This document shows, piece after piece, positions 47,062 to 56,102 of a DNA stretch of 64,000 nucleotides (position 1 is its first letter; every line of letters begins with the position of its first letter). Under the pieces are notes generated by a model that was given only the letters and a program-made list of their open reading frames with translations, had not been told where the DNA came from and searched no databases. Made by a program: the position numbers and the translations under genes. This DNA comes from Chitinophagales bacterium (lineage in GTDB: Bacteria > Bacteroidota > Bacteroidia > Chitinophagales > JADIYW01). The stretch spans positions 1-64,000 of the forward strand of contig JAIBAX010000005.1 of NCBI GenBank assembly GCA_019694955.1, in the 5' to 3' direction.

Positions 47062-47757
47062 ATGAATTATAAAATCATACAAGACATAGACAAACTCCTT
47101 CATTTTATTGAATGGTTGCCAGAACTTCAAAAGGGAGAGGCTTTCTATTGTTCTTTGTTTGCTCGCTCTAAATACGGCAAAGATGTCGGTCTACTAAAAT
47201 CTGACAAACAGCAGCTAAAACGCTTTACTTCCACAAAAGAATTTTTATTCGAAAAAATTAAACAGTTGGAATGTGAACTTGGAACCTATTATCAAAAACA
47301 TGTTCCAATCCCACAGGAAGCATTGGCAATATACATCAATCCAAATCCAAGAAGTTACGAAAAAGCTGCAAAAGAAGGACTCAAAAGACTGGCAGAACTT
47401 ATTACTAAACCGTATGATGGGTATAATCCACATCAGGAAATAATGTCAGAGATACAAAAAGCTTGTAGTAGGAAAATATATTTTGATATTGATTTTGATG
47501 GCGTTGAATTGGAAATGGTTCGTAAAAAGGCTTGTGAAATAATCAACCCAGACTGTCTTACCTTTTTACAAACGCGCGGTGGGTTTCACTTATTGATAGA
47601 ACTTGCGAAGATTGATAAAAAATATGAAAAAACTTGGTATCCGTCCATTTCTAAAATTGAAGGCATGGATGTTCGGGGCGATAATTTGATACCCATGGTA
47701 GGTTGCTACCAAGGTGGCTTTACACCAACTTTTTATAAACAGACAAAAGAAATATAA
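47062..47757 (+). CDS. Primase-polymerase-like protein, tentative (231 aa)
   Basis: The C-terminal half has [14 protein letters not shown] followed ~35 residues later by [11 protein letters not shown]. This D-x-D then G-G-x-H order is that of motifs I and II of archaeo-eukaryotic primase-like (PrimPol) proteins. A third motif is not clear; [19 protein letters not shown] may include it. There is no helicase neighbour as in phage replication genes. The fold is an inference. Confidence 0.4.
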   Translation: MNYKIIQDIDKLLHFIEWLPELQKGEAFYCSLFARSKYGKDVGLLKSDKQQLKRFTSTKEFLFEKIKQLECELGTYYQKHVPIPQEALAIYINPNPRSYEKAAKEGLKRLAELITKPYDGYNPHQEIMSEIQKACSRKIYFDIDFDGVELEMVRKKACEIINPDCLTFLQTRGGFHLLIELAKIDKKYEKTWYPSISKIEGMDVRGDNLIPMVGCYQGGFTPTFYKQTKEI

Positions 47758-47901
47758 ACCAAAGGATTCACGATTTAAATACAAAAACGAATGACATAAT
47801 GGACAAGTTTCTCCCTTTAGTTACATCCTTGAGGATTATAGGGATGGAAAAAACAAACTGAATTTTAAAGATTCACTCAAATAACTTAAAAATTGATAAA
47901 A

Positions 47902-48357
47902 ATGGCAACAGAAATCATGACTCCCGATTGTGAAATTTTAAGTTCCAGGGTTTTTAATACAAATAGAGAACTTATTTACCGTGCTTGGTCAGAACTAGAC
48001 CATTTGAAAAATTGGTGGGGACCTGCCGGATTTACCAATACCTTTAATGAATTTGACTTTCGTGTAGGTGGCAAATGGCGTTTCATCATGCATGGTCCCG
48101 ACAAAGGAAACTATGTCAATGAGTGTGAGTTTATTAAAATAGAAAAACCATCACTCATTGCATGGAAGCGCCATTCAAAGCCATTGTTTCAAGTTGTGGC
48201 AACATTTGAGGAATTAGCACCCAATGAGACTAAGTTGGTCTTCAGAATGCTATTTAATACGGCAAACGAATGTCGTAAGGTAAAGGCTTTCGCCGTTGAT
48301 AAGAATGAAGAAAATTTCGACAGATTGGAAGATGAGTTAAAAAAAATGAGTCAATAA
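47902..48357 (+). CDS. AHSA1/SRPBCC-family protein (151 aa)
   Basis: The ATG at 47902 (MATEIM) is preferred to the upstream TTG. LIYRAWSELDHLKNWWGP, FDFRVGGKWRFIMHGPDKG and the C-terminal LEDELKKM are typical of the AHSA1-like START domain. Such proteins often bind small hydrophobic ligands. Nothing in the context adds to this. Confidence 0.85.
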   Translation: MATEIMTPDCEILSSRVFNTNRELIYRAWSELDHLKNWWGPAGFTNTFNEFDFRVGGKWRFIMHGPDKGNYVNECEFIKIEKPSLIAWKRHSKPLFQVVATFEELAPNETKLVFRMLFNTANECRKVKAFAVDKNEENFDRLEDELKKMSQ

Positions 48358-48391
48358 AATTAACCCATTTGAAGTCGCATACATCTCTGCG

Positions 48392-49018
48392 CTACAGCGG
48401 CCATTTATACAATTCTTTTATCTTTCCGATGATTTCAAAGCCATGCCCCCAATTGGTGAGCGCTAACATCAACAAGCATGCTATAACAAAACCCTTCACA
48501 AGTATGATTTTCGCTTGTAACGCTGGAGAAAAGCCCATTACAGTACTTTTCATTTTCTTAGCATGTATGGCAGCGATATGTGCAAAAAATGAAAACACCG
48601 CTAAGAAGTAATAAGGTATAAACATAAAAAAATACGGAAAAGTATTCAGTCCCGCAATACCGAAATAAGTATTGGTATCCAAATGAAACAACATCCTTCC
48701 GGAAAATACCGCTACCAAATGAAACAGGAGAAAAAAGGCAAGATACAAACCCGAGTAGTACTGTACTTTATCAAAAAAAGTAGTTTCGGTACGTTTACGC
48801 ACTTGTCTAATCAATTGAATACCGGAATATACCTGAAACAATGCCGCTATAACAATGAGTATTTCTACCACGATAAAGCGATACACCTTCCTAAATAATT
48901 CCATTATTTCCAAATGCTTTTCCACTCCGAATAAAATCATACAATGATTCAGCAAATGAAAACCAATAAAAATCGTCAACACAACACCTGAGTAATAGTG
49001 AAACTTTCTAGTATTCAT
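48392..49018 (-). CDS. Di-haem cytochrome b-like membrane protein (208 aa)
   Basis: About five membrane helices with His pairs placed inside them: GFHLLNH in the first, LFHLVAV in the third, and FFAHIAAIHAKK in the fourth, as in di-haem succinate-dehydrogenase-type cytochromes b. No flavoprotein or iron-sulfur subunit genes are adjacent, so the redox partner is unknown. It is divergent from rocD, and their promoters share ~60 bp. Confidence 0.6.
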   Translation of the reverse strand: MNTRKFHYYSGVVLTIFIGFHLLNHCMILFGVEKHLEIMELFRKVYRFIVVEILIVIAALFQVYSGIQLIRQVRKRTETTFFDKVQYYSGLYLAFFLLFHLVAVFSGRMLFHLDTNTYFGIAGLNTFPYFFMFIPYYFLAVFSFFAHIAAIHAKKMKSTVMGFSPALQAKIILVKGFVIACLLMLALTNWGHGFEIIGKIKELYKWPL

Positions 49019-49062
49019 AAATAAATTTGTACTTAAATTTAAGTAAAGCGCATGAAAACATA

Positions 49063-49070
49063 TACTTTTG
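49063..49070 (+). promoter_or_regulatory. -7 box of rocD
   Basis: TACTTTTG matches TAnnTTTG. Transcription would begin near 49074, ten bases before ATG 49084, which rules out the in-frame upstream start at 49027. Confidence 0.6.
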
Positions 49071-49083
49071 CCCTAAAAAAAAT

Positions 49084-50304
49084 ATGTCGCTAACAAAATC
49101 ACAACATGCCATAGCTTTAGAAGATAAATACGGTGCACACAACTACCACCCACTTCCCGTAGTTTTGGCGAAAGGAAAAGGTGTAAAAGTATGGGATGTA
49201 GAAGGCAAGGAATACTATGATTTTCTATCCGGATATTCTGCGCTCAATCAGGGTCACTGTCACCCTGCAATTGTTAAAGCGATGCAGGAACAGGCAGAAA
49301 TACTTACATTAACATCCAGGGCATTCTACAATAATATCTTAGGGGAATATGAGCAATACATCACCGAATATTTCGGCTTTGACAGAGTGTTACCTATGAA
49401 TACAGGTGTGGAAGGAGACGAAACCGCCTTAAAGCTCTGTAGAAAATGGGCATATACCGTCAAAGGCATACCTGATAATGAAGCCAAGATTATTGTCGCC
49501 ATAGACAATTTCATGGGGCGTACCATCGCAGCAGTTTCTGCGTCTACAGACCCTTCTTCCTATAAAGGTTTTGGCCCTTATGTGCCGGGGTTTATCAAAA
49601 TTCCCTTTAACGACCTTACAGCATTGGAAGAGGCGCTTCAAGACAAAAATGTCGCCGGGTTTATGGTAGAACCCATTCAGGGAGAAGCAGGCGTTAATGT
49701 TCCCGATGAAGGATATTTAAGCGCTGCGGCAGCACTCTGCAAAAAAAATAACGTACTCTTCATCGCAGACGAAGTACAAACTGGCATCGCCAGAACTGGC
49801 AAACTACTGGCATGCGATCATGACCAAGTAAAACCGGATATTTTGGTTTTGGGAAAAGCACTTTCCGGCGGTACCATGCCCGTTTCAGCGGTATTGGCAA
49901 GCGATGAAATCATGTTGACCATTCATCCCGGCGAGCATGGTTCTACTTTTGGTGGCAATCCGTTAGCTTGTAAGGTAGCAATGGCGGCGTTGGAAGTGGT
50001 GAAAAATGAAAAACTTGCCGAAAATGCCTCCGCAATGGGAGAAATATTCAGAACAGGAATTAGAAAAATTGACTCGCCTTTGGTTGAATTGGTGCGTGGA
50101 AAAGGGTTGCTGAATGCGATAGTCATCAAAGATGAAGAGAAAAATAATCTCGCTTGGGACATCTGCATAAAACTTGCTGAAAATGGCATTCTAGCAAAAC
50201 CCACCCATGGGAACATCATCCGATTTGCCCCACCACTGGTTATCACAAAGGCAGAAATGGAATATTGCGTAGGACAGATAGCCCAAACATTGTCCACTTT
50301 TTAG
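49084..50304 (+). CDS. rocD: Ornithine--oxo-acid aminotransferase (406 aa)
   Basis: It moves the delta-amino group of ornithine to 2-oxoglutarate, forming glutamate-semialdehyde in arginine breakdown or proline synthesis. [20 protein letters not shown] near the start, [40 protein letters not shown] and [17 protein letters not shown] (PLP Lys near residue 258) are typical. Length fits. The start is set at MSLTKSQHA because the promoter lies inside the longer frame. Confidence 0.95.
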   Translation: MSLTKSQHAIALEDKYGAHNYHPLPVVLAKGKGVKVWDVEGKEYYDFLSGYSALNQGHCHPAIVKAMQEQAEILTLTSRAFYNNILGEYEQYITEYFGFDRVLPMNTGVEGDETALKLCRKWAYTVKGIPDNEAKIIVAIDNFMGRTIAAVSASTDPSSYKGFGPYVPGFIKIPFNDLTALEEALQDKNVAGFMVEPIQGEAGVNVPDEGYLSAAAALCKKNNVLFIADEVQTGIARTGKLLACDHDQVKPDILVLGKALSGGTMPVSAVLASDEIMLTIHPGEHGSTFGGNPLACKVAMAALEVVKNEKLAENASAMGEIFRTGIRKIDSPLVELVRGKGLLNAIVIKDEEKNNLAWDICIKLAENGILAKPTHGNIIRFAPPLVITKAEMEYCVGQIAQTLSTF

Positions 50305-50538
50305 CCATTTATGTGAAAACATCCGTATCAGTGCAAGCCTTATATGCATGTTCTCTAGAAACCCATAGTACGAATGATTTGCATCTGCGTGAACTTTGTG
50401 AAAAATCTTGGCGTACTTAGTGGTTAGAGAATATCACAAAGTCCACTAAGCATACACAAAGTTGCTCAAAGTTATCGCAAGACGCAGTACTAAAAACTCA
50501 AAACCAAAGGCTTATCACTTTTTAAGGGAAATTAATGT
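50305..50538. other. Intergenic stretch with CTTxGTGG-type repeats
   Basis: It contains GGCGTACTTAGTGGTTAG and an inverted CCACTAAG, plus ACTTTGTG and CACAAAG pieces. A relative (TTGCGACTTTGCGGTTAAAC) occurs at 54999-55018. Such CTTTGYGNCTTTGYGGTTAA strings are, from memory, dispersed in Bacteroidota genomes. No gene seen. Confidence 0.45.
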
Positions 50539-51420
50539 TCATGTCCTACGATTCCTTTCCAATAAAAACTTCCCTCCTACCGAGGCTAGAATAATAACGG
50601 CGCCTACGTAAAACCCCCAACCCATTTCCTTATTTTCATGGAAGATAAAATAAGCCAAAGTAATGCCGTACAAAGGTTCTAAGTTCACTAAAAATACGGC
50701 TGTAAAGGCAGAAATATGACGCAAAGACCATATACTGAGAATAAACGGCAAGACGGTACAAAAAACAACCATAAAAACCAAATAGTAGATATTTTGCTTA
50801 TCCGGCAATACAAAAGGCTCATTTCTCCAGAATAGCATTCCTGCAAACACGATACTAGAAAACAAAAAACCACCTGTCATCTCACTCCAAGTGACTACAA
50901 ATGGATGCTTTTCGGCACCATACTTTTTATTTAGTATAGAAAAAGTCGCCGCCAATAAAGAAGATATTATCCCTAAAAATATGCCCCATAAATAGCCTTT
51001 TGGCACCGATTGTGCTATCAATAACATAGCAGGAACCATCAACAATCCGAACAATAAATCCGTTTTAATCAATTTTCTTTGAAAAAAGAATGGCTCCATC
51101 ATCGCAGTAAAAACGGCGGTCAATGCGATCAAAACAACACCTATGGAAGCATTGGACAACTTAATACTGCCATAGAAACAGAGCCAATGCAGGCAAACTA
51201 TTGCTCCGATGCCAAAGAATCTCAAAAAATCTTTTGTACTAAAGCTTCTAACATTTCCCCAAAAGGTCGGCAGCAAAAGAAATACAGCGGCAGCCATTCC
51301 CATTCTAAAAAAGACGAGGCTGACGGCATTTAGCGTAATAATTTTGCCGAGAATAGCCGTAAAACCCCAAAGGAAAACACAAAAATGGCTGACGAGATAT
51401 GCCTTCTTTTCATTATTCAC
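50539..51420 (-). CDS. EamA/DMT-family transporter (293 aa)
   Basis: Ten predicted membrane helices in two repeats of five. The first repeat has HFCVFLWGFTAILGK and SLVFFRMGMAAAVFLL; the second has ISSLLAATFSILNKKYG and ISAFTAVFLVNLEPLYGI (the EP motif of the last EamA helix pair). These usually export metabolites or amino acids. The substrate is unknown. It is divergent from the DUF962 gene. Confidence 0.9.
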   Translation of the reverse strand: MNNEKKAYLVSHFCVFLWGFTAILGKIITLNAVSLVFFRMGMAAAVFLLLPTFWGNVRSFSTKDFLRFFGIGAIVCLHWLCFYGSIKLSNASIGVVLIALTAVFTAMMEPFFFQRKLIKTDLLFGLLMVPAMLLIAQSVPKGYLWGIFLGIISSLLAATFSILNKKYGAEKHPFVVTWSEMTGGFLFSSIVFAGMLFWRNEPFVLPDKQNIYYLVFMVVFCTVLPFILSIWSLRHISAFTAVFLVNLEPLYGITLAYFIFHENKEMGWGFYVGAVIILASVGGKFLLERNRRT

Positions 51421-51454
51421 AGGATAAATTTGAACAAAATATCAGGAATATTAC

Positions 51455-51462
51455 TATTTTTG
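51455..51462 (+). promoter_or_regulatory. -7 box of the DUF962 gene
   Basis: TATTTTTG, 23 bases before the ATG at 51486; predicted leader about 20 nt. Confidence 0.55.
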
Positions 51463-51485
51463 AATAGAAATAAAATTCAAATAAT

Positions 51486-51830
51486 ATGGCAGAGAGAAAA
51501 TATAAGACGTTGAAAGAATTTTACCCTTTTTATTTAACAGAACACAGTGACAGGGTTTGTAGAAACCTTCATTTTGTTGGCACTACAGGTTTATTTATAC
51601 TGCTGGTAAATTTCATTTTAAACCCTACTTGGTATAATTTCCTTTTCATGCCATTATGTGGTTATGGGTTCGCATGGGTAGGTCACTTCTTCTTTGAAAA
51701 GAACAAACCTGCTACCTTCCAATATCCCGGTTTTAGCTTAGCTTCAGACTTCATCATGTACTACCATATCCTTACAGGACAAATCGGCAGAAAAATGGAA
51801 GAAGCCAAAGCAATTATAGGTAAAGGGTAG
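51486..51830 (+). CDS. DUF962/Mpo1-like membrane protein (114 aa)
   Basis: FYPFYLTEHSDRVCRNLHFVG, WVGHFFFEKNKPATFQYP and SLASDFIMYYHILTG are DUF962 blocks. The conserved His residues (EHSDRVCRNLH, GHFFFEKNKP) correspond to the metal ligands of yeast Mpo1, a dioxygenase of 2-hydroxy fatty acids. The enzymatic role here is inferred from that relative. Small, with about four membrane helices. Confidence 0.85.
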   Translation: MAERKYKTLKEFYPFYLTEHSDRVCRNLHFVGTTGLFILLVNFILNPTWYNFLFMPLCGYGFAWVGHFFFEKNKPATFQYPGFSLASDFIMYYHILTGQIGRKMEEAKAIIGKG

Positions 51831-51878
51831 TACCTCCTAACCATATAGCGAAACTTTACCGCTAAGAATACAGGTACT

Positions 51879-52130
51879 TTACTTTTTCAGCACTTTTGTT
51901 TTTACAAACAATAGCAAGAATGCTCCCAGCGAGGCTATGCCGATACTTTTTATATTAAAGCCATCGATATCGCCAAAACCCACCAGCTTTGCAATAAATC
52001 CGCCAATAAAAGCACCAATAACACCGATAAGAATGGTCATTATCCAGCCTTCCTTATCATCACCGGGGTTCAGCAATTTGCCAATTGCACCTGCAATCAA
52101 CCCTACTAATATCCAAGAAACAATTCCCAT
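51879..52130 (-). CDS. GlsB/YeaQ/YmgE-family stress membrane protein (83 aa)
   Basis: Typical pattern SWILVGLIAGAIGKLLNPGDDKEGW followed here by IMTILIGVIGAFIGGFIAKL (the transglycosylase-associated protein family). It has three short glycine-rich helices. A general-stress role is known for relatives; the mechanism is unknown. Confidence 0.9.
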   Translation of the reverse strand: MGIVSWILVGLIAGAIGKLLNPGDDKEGWIMTILIGVIGAFIGGFIAKLVGFGDIDGFNIKSIGIASLGAFLLLFVKTKVLKK

Positions 52131-52276
52131 ACTATTACTTTTTGTTAAAAATAAGCAATATTTTAGTCATTCGCAATTAATAATTTAGATGTCAACAATC
52201 GTAATAGATTTGGAAATGTGGAAATTTGGAGATATGGATGTCGCAGTACGCAATACGAATATCGCTGTACGAATGA

Positions 52277-52780
52277 TTACTTGCTCCTCGCTTTTATACC
52301 CCATGTAAACGACCATTCATTGACCACTTGCCCTTCTGTATCATACCCTTTAACGTTGGTTACAAGTGTTTGCGCCTGTCCTGTTTCTACTGCTAACGCT
52401 ACGGCATTTCTAAATTGAATACCTTCTTCACAAACAAAAGTGACTTGCGTCAGGGCGCGTTTTACAAACTTTGCTTCACATGCCGTTACAAATGTTGAAA
52501 TGCTCGGCTTCGACTGATACGTGTACATCAATAATAAGGCGCCGGGTGCCATTTCTGCCGCCATGCCAAGCACCGCCCAATAGGTCGTTTTAAAAGGATT
52601 ATTATTCATCCATTGATAAGGTACGGTTGTCACACATTTTTCCTCGCTGAGTTCAATCACTTTACATCCGGCAAAAAATGCCATAGGTACCGAAGCGAAT
52701 AACCCCATCTTAAATTTTACGCTGGAAAGCATATCAGAACGATAAGCTTCCATTTTCTTTTTGTCAAACTCAACAGACAT
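52277..52780 (-). CDS. DUF4442 hot-dog-fold protein (167 aa)
   Basis: VPYQWMNNNPFKTTYWAVLG followed by MAAEMAPGALLLM is the DUF4442 signature, a thioesterase-like hot-dog family. No catalytic acid is certain. It stands alone. Confidence 0.8.
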   Translation of the reverse strand: MSVEFDKKKMEAYRSDMLSSVKFKMGLFASVPMAFFAGCKVIELSEEKCVTTVPYQWMNNNPFKTTYWAVLGMAAEMAPGALLLMYTYQSKPSISTFVTACEAKFVKRALTQVTFVCEEGIQFRNAVALAVETGQAQTLVTNVKGYDTEGQVVNEWSFTWGIKARSK

Positions 52781-52867
52781 ACACTTATTTATTGCGACAA
52801 AATACTTAAAAAATCACCTTAAAGAATGTTTTGGCATTATTTTTTCTTAATACAAGTAAAAAATATA

Positions 52868-53020
52868 ATGAAGTTTCTTTACTCGTTATTGGGTTATTTC
52901 CGTTTACAATGTCCTAAATGCCATAGTTTCTTAGGTTATTTTCGTAGAAAGGACTTGAAAAAATTCCCTATTGTTATCAATTGCAGTTGTAGTCAATCTG
53001 TTGTTGCAGAGATACAATGA
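52868..53020 (+). CDS. Small zinc-ribbon-like protein (50 aa)
   Basis: The start MKFLYSLLGYF at 52868 is preferred to an ATG 14 codons earlier. LQCPKCHSFLGYF and VINCSCSQS provide a CxxC and a CxC that could bind zinc. No family recognised. It is preceded by AT-rich sequence without a clear promoter. Confidence 0.45.
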   Translation: MKFLYSLLGYFRLQCPKCHSFLGYFRRKDLKKFPIVINCSCSQSVVAEIQ

Positions 53021-53038
53021 TTTTTAGTTCTGGATTAT

Positions 53039-53046
53039 TAACTTTG
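53039..53046 (+). promoter_or_regulatory. -7 box of the 612-aa secreted protein gene
   Basis: TAACTTTG, with predicted start near 53050, 13 bases before ATG 53063. Confidence 0.6.
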
Positions 53047-53062
53047 CAACTCAATTTTTAAA

Positions 53063-54901
53063 ATGAGAACGTTCGCATTACTTTTTTTGCTTTTCATAAC
53101 CTATTCCATCACGAATGCACAACAAGTGGAATATTTCCCTCCGGCAGTGAAATATCAATTGGATACTGCTTGGAATCGGGTAATTGACTATACTATGTCT
53201 GGAGAATATGACAACCTGCGTTCCTTCACCTACTTGGAGAATAACGACTTCCGTTTGCACATTAGCAATGAGATCATTGAAGGAGAAGCCATCAGCCAAC
53301 AAGCCATGGCGAAAGACATCGAAGATTATGCTACACAAAACAATTTCCCATATACCACCTCCCAACAAGGAGCATTTACACTCGTCAAGTATACAAAAAA
53401 GGAACAAAATCCAGCAACTGGCAAGTTGGATGAAACCCAATTGCGTTACAATGCCATGACTACCTTTGAAGGTTACTACGTGTTTGTCATGATGTGGGCA
53501 CCCAAAGAATTTGAATACTTAGCAGATATTTTAATAAAAGATGCCTTAAAAAACATACAAACATGTACTACTACCGAAATCGATAAGTACTATAACCTTC
53601 CATTGACGCAAGAGAGAGCGGATTCTTTGGTACTTTCAAAGGTTGGTATATATGAGTTTCAGATAAAAAATTATCTAAAGAATGCCTCCGTTGAAGAACT
53701 GTACTTGCTTATCCATACAGAAACACAGGAAAAACCTACCACTGAGCAATTAGATAAATTTGTACAAGATAGTGCTACTTGGTTGCCAAAATTAAATGAG
53801 CAATTTAGTCATGAACTTGAACAAGTAAAATTCCAAACCATTAATGAGGTATATGGACAATTACAGAATCAATTTAGTTTTACCAAATTTTATGGGTTAA
53901 AAAGGAAATTTCTAGCGGGCGATTTACCTTTGAATGAATACTTAGAATACCAATTTACTGATAAAACCTATGGGGAAATGGATGAACTCTTCTGGATGGC
54001 ATCCGGCAAGCTTCCTCAGGCACAGAAAGCTTTTAATAATGCGATATTAAAGAATGTCTTTAAGAATGGATTTGATGCCATTCAAGAAGCTGACCATGCC
54101 GAGGTATATCGGACATCAGGAAATTTCGTCACTTCTCTATTTTTATTGCAACAAAAAGACGATATTCAATTAAAAACCATGCAATTTCAACTATTGGACA
54201 GCATTTGGAAATACACCATTACTGATGTTGGCAACATTCCTGAACCGGGTTACTATTTATTTTCGGATAATAAAGACACCACACATGGGTATATACTGAT
54301 TAAAACAGATGCGCACGATGCTTTCATTGGGACGAAAGAATTTAATAATTCGGCTTACCTTCCGGTGCGATACAGATCAGACAAAGACAGTCTGTTTAAA
54401 CTAATATACAGCAATATTGGTGTAAAAAATGATACCCTATTGCATGAATTTGTCGGTTATGGCAAAGAGTTGTATGAGTCAAAAAGCATTAAGGCCATCG
54501 CTCCCATGATTCCCTTTGACTCTATCTATGCACCTGACCACCAATCGAAGTTTTATCAATCTGCCGAATATCGAACGCGCATTCATCAGATGGAAAGTTA
54601 TAACGATAGTCTCTTAGCCATTGAGGAAGCGGTATTAAAAGGACTCAAATCAGGGGTAACGCCTGAACAACGCCTTTATGTGAGCCATATAGCTTTTGAA
54701 GATATCAACGGAGATGGAAAAAAGGAAGCATTCTGGATAGCCGTTTCAAATGGAAACATTATTGATTTCCAGTGCTTTACCGTTTCTAAAGCGAATATCA
54801 TACAAGTGCCGGAAAATGGCTTGGAAACCAAGCTTAAACAAACAAAACTGTATAAAATGTTGGCACTTCGGTCGCAGCAGAAATCAGAGACGGAATGGTA
54901 A
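53063..54901 (+). CDS. Secreted protein of unknown function (612 aa)
   Basis: Signal peptide MRTFALLFLLFITYSITNAQ. The mature part is helical and polar with repeated aromatic-rich stretches (YGQLQNQFSFTKFYGLKRKF). Near residue 547 FEDINGDGKKEAFWIAV resembles an FG-GAP/dockerin-like calcium loop (DxNxDGxxE). There is no T9SS sorting domain, so it is probably periplasmic. The family is not recognised. Confidence 0.6.
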   Translation: MRTFALLFLLFITYSITNAQQVEYFPPAVKYQLDTAWNRVIDYTMSGEYDNLRSFTYLENNDFRLHISNEIIEGEAISQQAMAKDIEDYATQNNFPYTTSQQGAFTLVKYTKKEQNPATGKLDETQLRYNAMTTFEGYYVFVMMWAPKEFEYLADILIKDALKNIQTCTTTEIDKYYNLPLTQERADSLVLSKVGIYEFQIKNYLKNASVEELYLLIHTETQEKPTTEQLDKFVQDSATWLPKLNEQFSHELEQVKFQTINEVYGQLQNQFSFTKFYGLKRKFLAGDLPLNEYLEYQFTDKTYGEMDELFWMASGKLPQAQKAFNNAILKNVFKNGFDAIQEADHAEVYRTSGNFVTSLFLLQQKDDIQLKTMQFQLLDSIWKYTITDVGNIPEPGYYLFSDNKDTTHGYILIKTDAHDAFIGTKEFNNSAYLPVRYRSDKDSLFKLIYSNIGVKNDTLLHEFVGYGKELYESKSIKAIAPMIPFDSIYAPDHQSKFYQSAEYRTRIHQMESYNDSLLAIEEAVLKGLKSGVTPEQRLYVSHIAFEDINGDGKKEAFWIAVSNGNIIDFQCFTVSKANIIQVPENGLETKLKQTKLYKMLALRSQQKSETEW

Positions 54902-55339
54902 TATACCGCACAAAAACGTGCGCAAAGGTTTTTACCGCAGATAAGTTTCGACCAATAAATTAGGAGAAATGATTCTCATTGTGCACTTCGCACATTCCTT
55001 GCGACTTTGCGGTTAAACCCAGTATATGCGTTAGAAATTTACTGCAAGAAAATTCTACTTCATATCTATTTCTGTACTCATTTTTCTGTCCTCAACGTAG
55101 TAGCACTACGACTGCGGGAGAAAAATTCCGTGCCTCATAGCTATTTTGTATAATTTTCTTTCGTCACAAAGTCCAACGCTTATTCTGGGTTAAAAAAATA
55201 ACCAAAACCAATCTTACGACCTAACAGACGTGCCACACTTTCGAAGTGTGACACATTCATTATCAGCACTTTATCGCTTATTCGCAGTCGGATCCACATT
55301 AACATAGAACAAAAAACATCCTTCCATTTGATTTTTTGT
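54902..55339. other. Gene-free stretch with small palindromes
   Basis: It holds CGCACATTCCTTGCGACTTTGCGG-type repeat sequence (split: CTTGCGACTTTGCGGTTAA at 54998-55016), a CGTAGT-AGC-ACTACG hairpin near 55097, and the palindrome GTGCCACACTT-TCG-AAGTGTGACAC at 55230-55255, which resembles the aceA 3' hairpin. No gene is visible on either strand. Confidence 0.5.
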
Positions 55340-55347
55340 TAGTTTTG
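55340..55347 (+). promoter_or_regulatory. -7 box giving a predicted leaderless mRNA
   Basis: TAGTTTTG ends four bases before ATG 55351. With the usual spacing transcription would begin at or very near the A of the start codon. Confidence 0.5.
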
Positions 55348-55350
55348 TGC

Positions 55351-55680
55351 ATGAAAAATCTGGTACTATTCGTCGCTATCTGTAGTTTTTCTATACTTCT
55401 TGCTTTCTCGTGCAAACAGGAAGAAGCCCTTAACGACTGTGAACGCCTACAGTATGGGAAAATTATTATGAACCATTTTAATCCGGCATGTCTTGGCAAA
55501 GTCTACTATTTGGTAGACCATAAAACAGAGAAACAGGGTTTTTGCAATGATTTTGCCGTTGAATTAGATAGTATAGATGTTGGAACGAGAATTGTAGAGG
55601 TGCAGAATGGTTCAAGAAACCAGATTTTTATCGATACCATTGAGGTAGAAGTTTGTAATAATATTGTTGTTAACTGGTAA
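55351..55680 (+). CDS. Small lipoprotein of unknown function (109 aa)
   Basis: The start is set at 55351 (MKNLVLFVAICSF), since the longer frame would include the promoter. The lipobox is AFSC with Cys21. The mature part has four further Cys (NDCERL, PACLG, GFCNDF, EVCNN), probably paired. No family recognised. The gene lies 15 bp before the holin-like gene. Confidence 0.65.
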   Translation: MKNLVLFVAICSFSILLAFSCKQEEALNDCERLQYGKIIMNHFNPACLGKVYYLVDHKTEKQGFCNDFAVELDSIDVGTRIVEVQNGSRNQIFIDTIEVEVCNNIVVNW

Positions 55681-55695
55681 TTAAAATATAAATCA

Positions 55696-56085
55696 ATGAA
55701 ATTCTTATTAAAATTTATCTTACGTGCCCTTATCATACTTCTAATCTGCCATTATCTGCCCGGTACTACCTTAGACTCAGGTACACCTTTGGAGAATTTC
55801 AAAACTGCATTGATTGTTGCCATTGGATTAGGATTGCTAAATACTTTCGTCAAGCCATTATTGGTTTTGTTTACCATTCCAATTACATTCTTAACACTCG
55901 GTTTGTTTTTGTTGATTATCAATGGTCTTATCGTATTAATTGCTGCACGATTGATTCCAGGTTTCCATGTGGACGGTTTACTTTCCGGACTTATTTTCAG
56001 TGTTATTCTCTCGATATTAAGCTGGTTTGTTGAAAAATTCATCGGTGATAAAGACAAAAAGAAGAAGCAAAAAAAGGATGATTAA
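55696..56085 (+). CDS. Phage-holin-family IV membrane protein (129 aa)
   Basis: Four helices with ALIVAIGLGLLNTFVKPLLV and TFLTLGLFLLIINGLIVLIA are typical of the PF04020 'mycobacterial 4TMS phage holin' family, common in bacterial chromosomes and not proof of a prophage. The Lys-rich tail (KDKKKKQKKDD) is cytoplasmic. Confidence 0.85.
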   Translation: MKFLLKFILRALIILLICHYLPGTTLDSGTPLENFKTALIVAIGLGLLNTFVKPLLVLFTIPITFLTLGLFLLIINGLIVLIAARLIPGFHVDGLLSGLIFSVILSILSWFVEKFIGDKDKKKKQKKDD

Positions 56086-56102
56086 CCAATAATTAGAAAA
56101 CC

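Noticed and set aside
49027-49083. Longer start for rocD
   Set aside because: The promoter -7 box lies inside this extension and the family N-terminus begins at 49084.
50305-50538. CRISPR-like repeated short strings (CTTAGTGG, CACAAAG)
   Set aside because: The units are not equally spaced, have no unique spacers and no cas genes; they fit a dispersed intergenic repeat.
55696-56085. Prophage signal from the holin-family gene
   Set aside because: This PF04020-type protein is common outside phages and no lysin, capsid or integrase genes are near.
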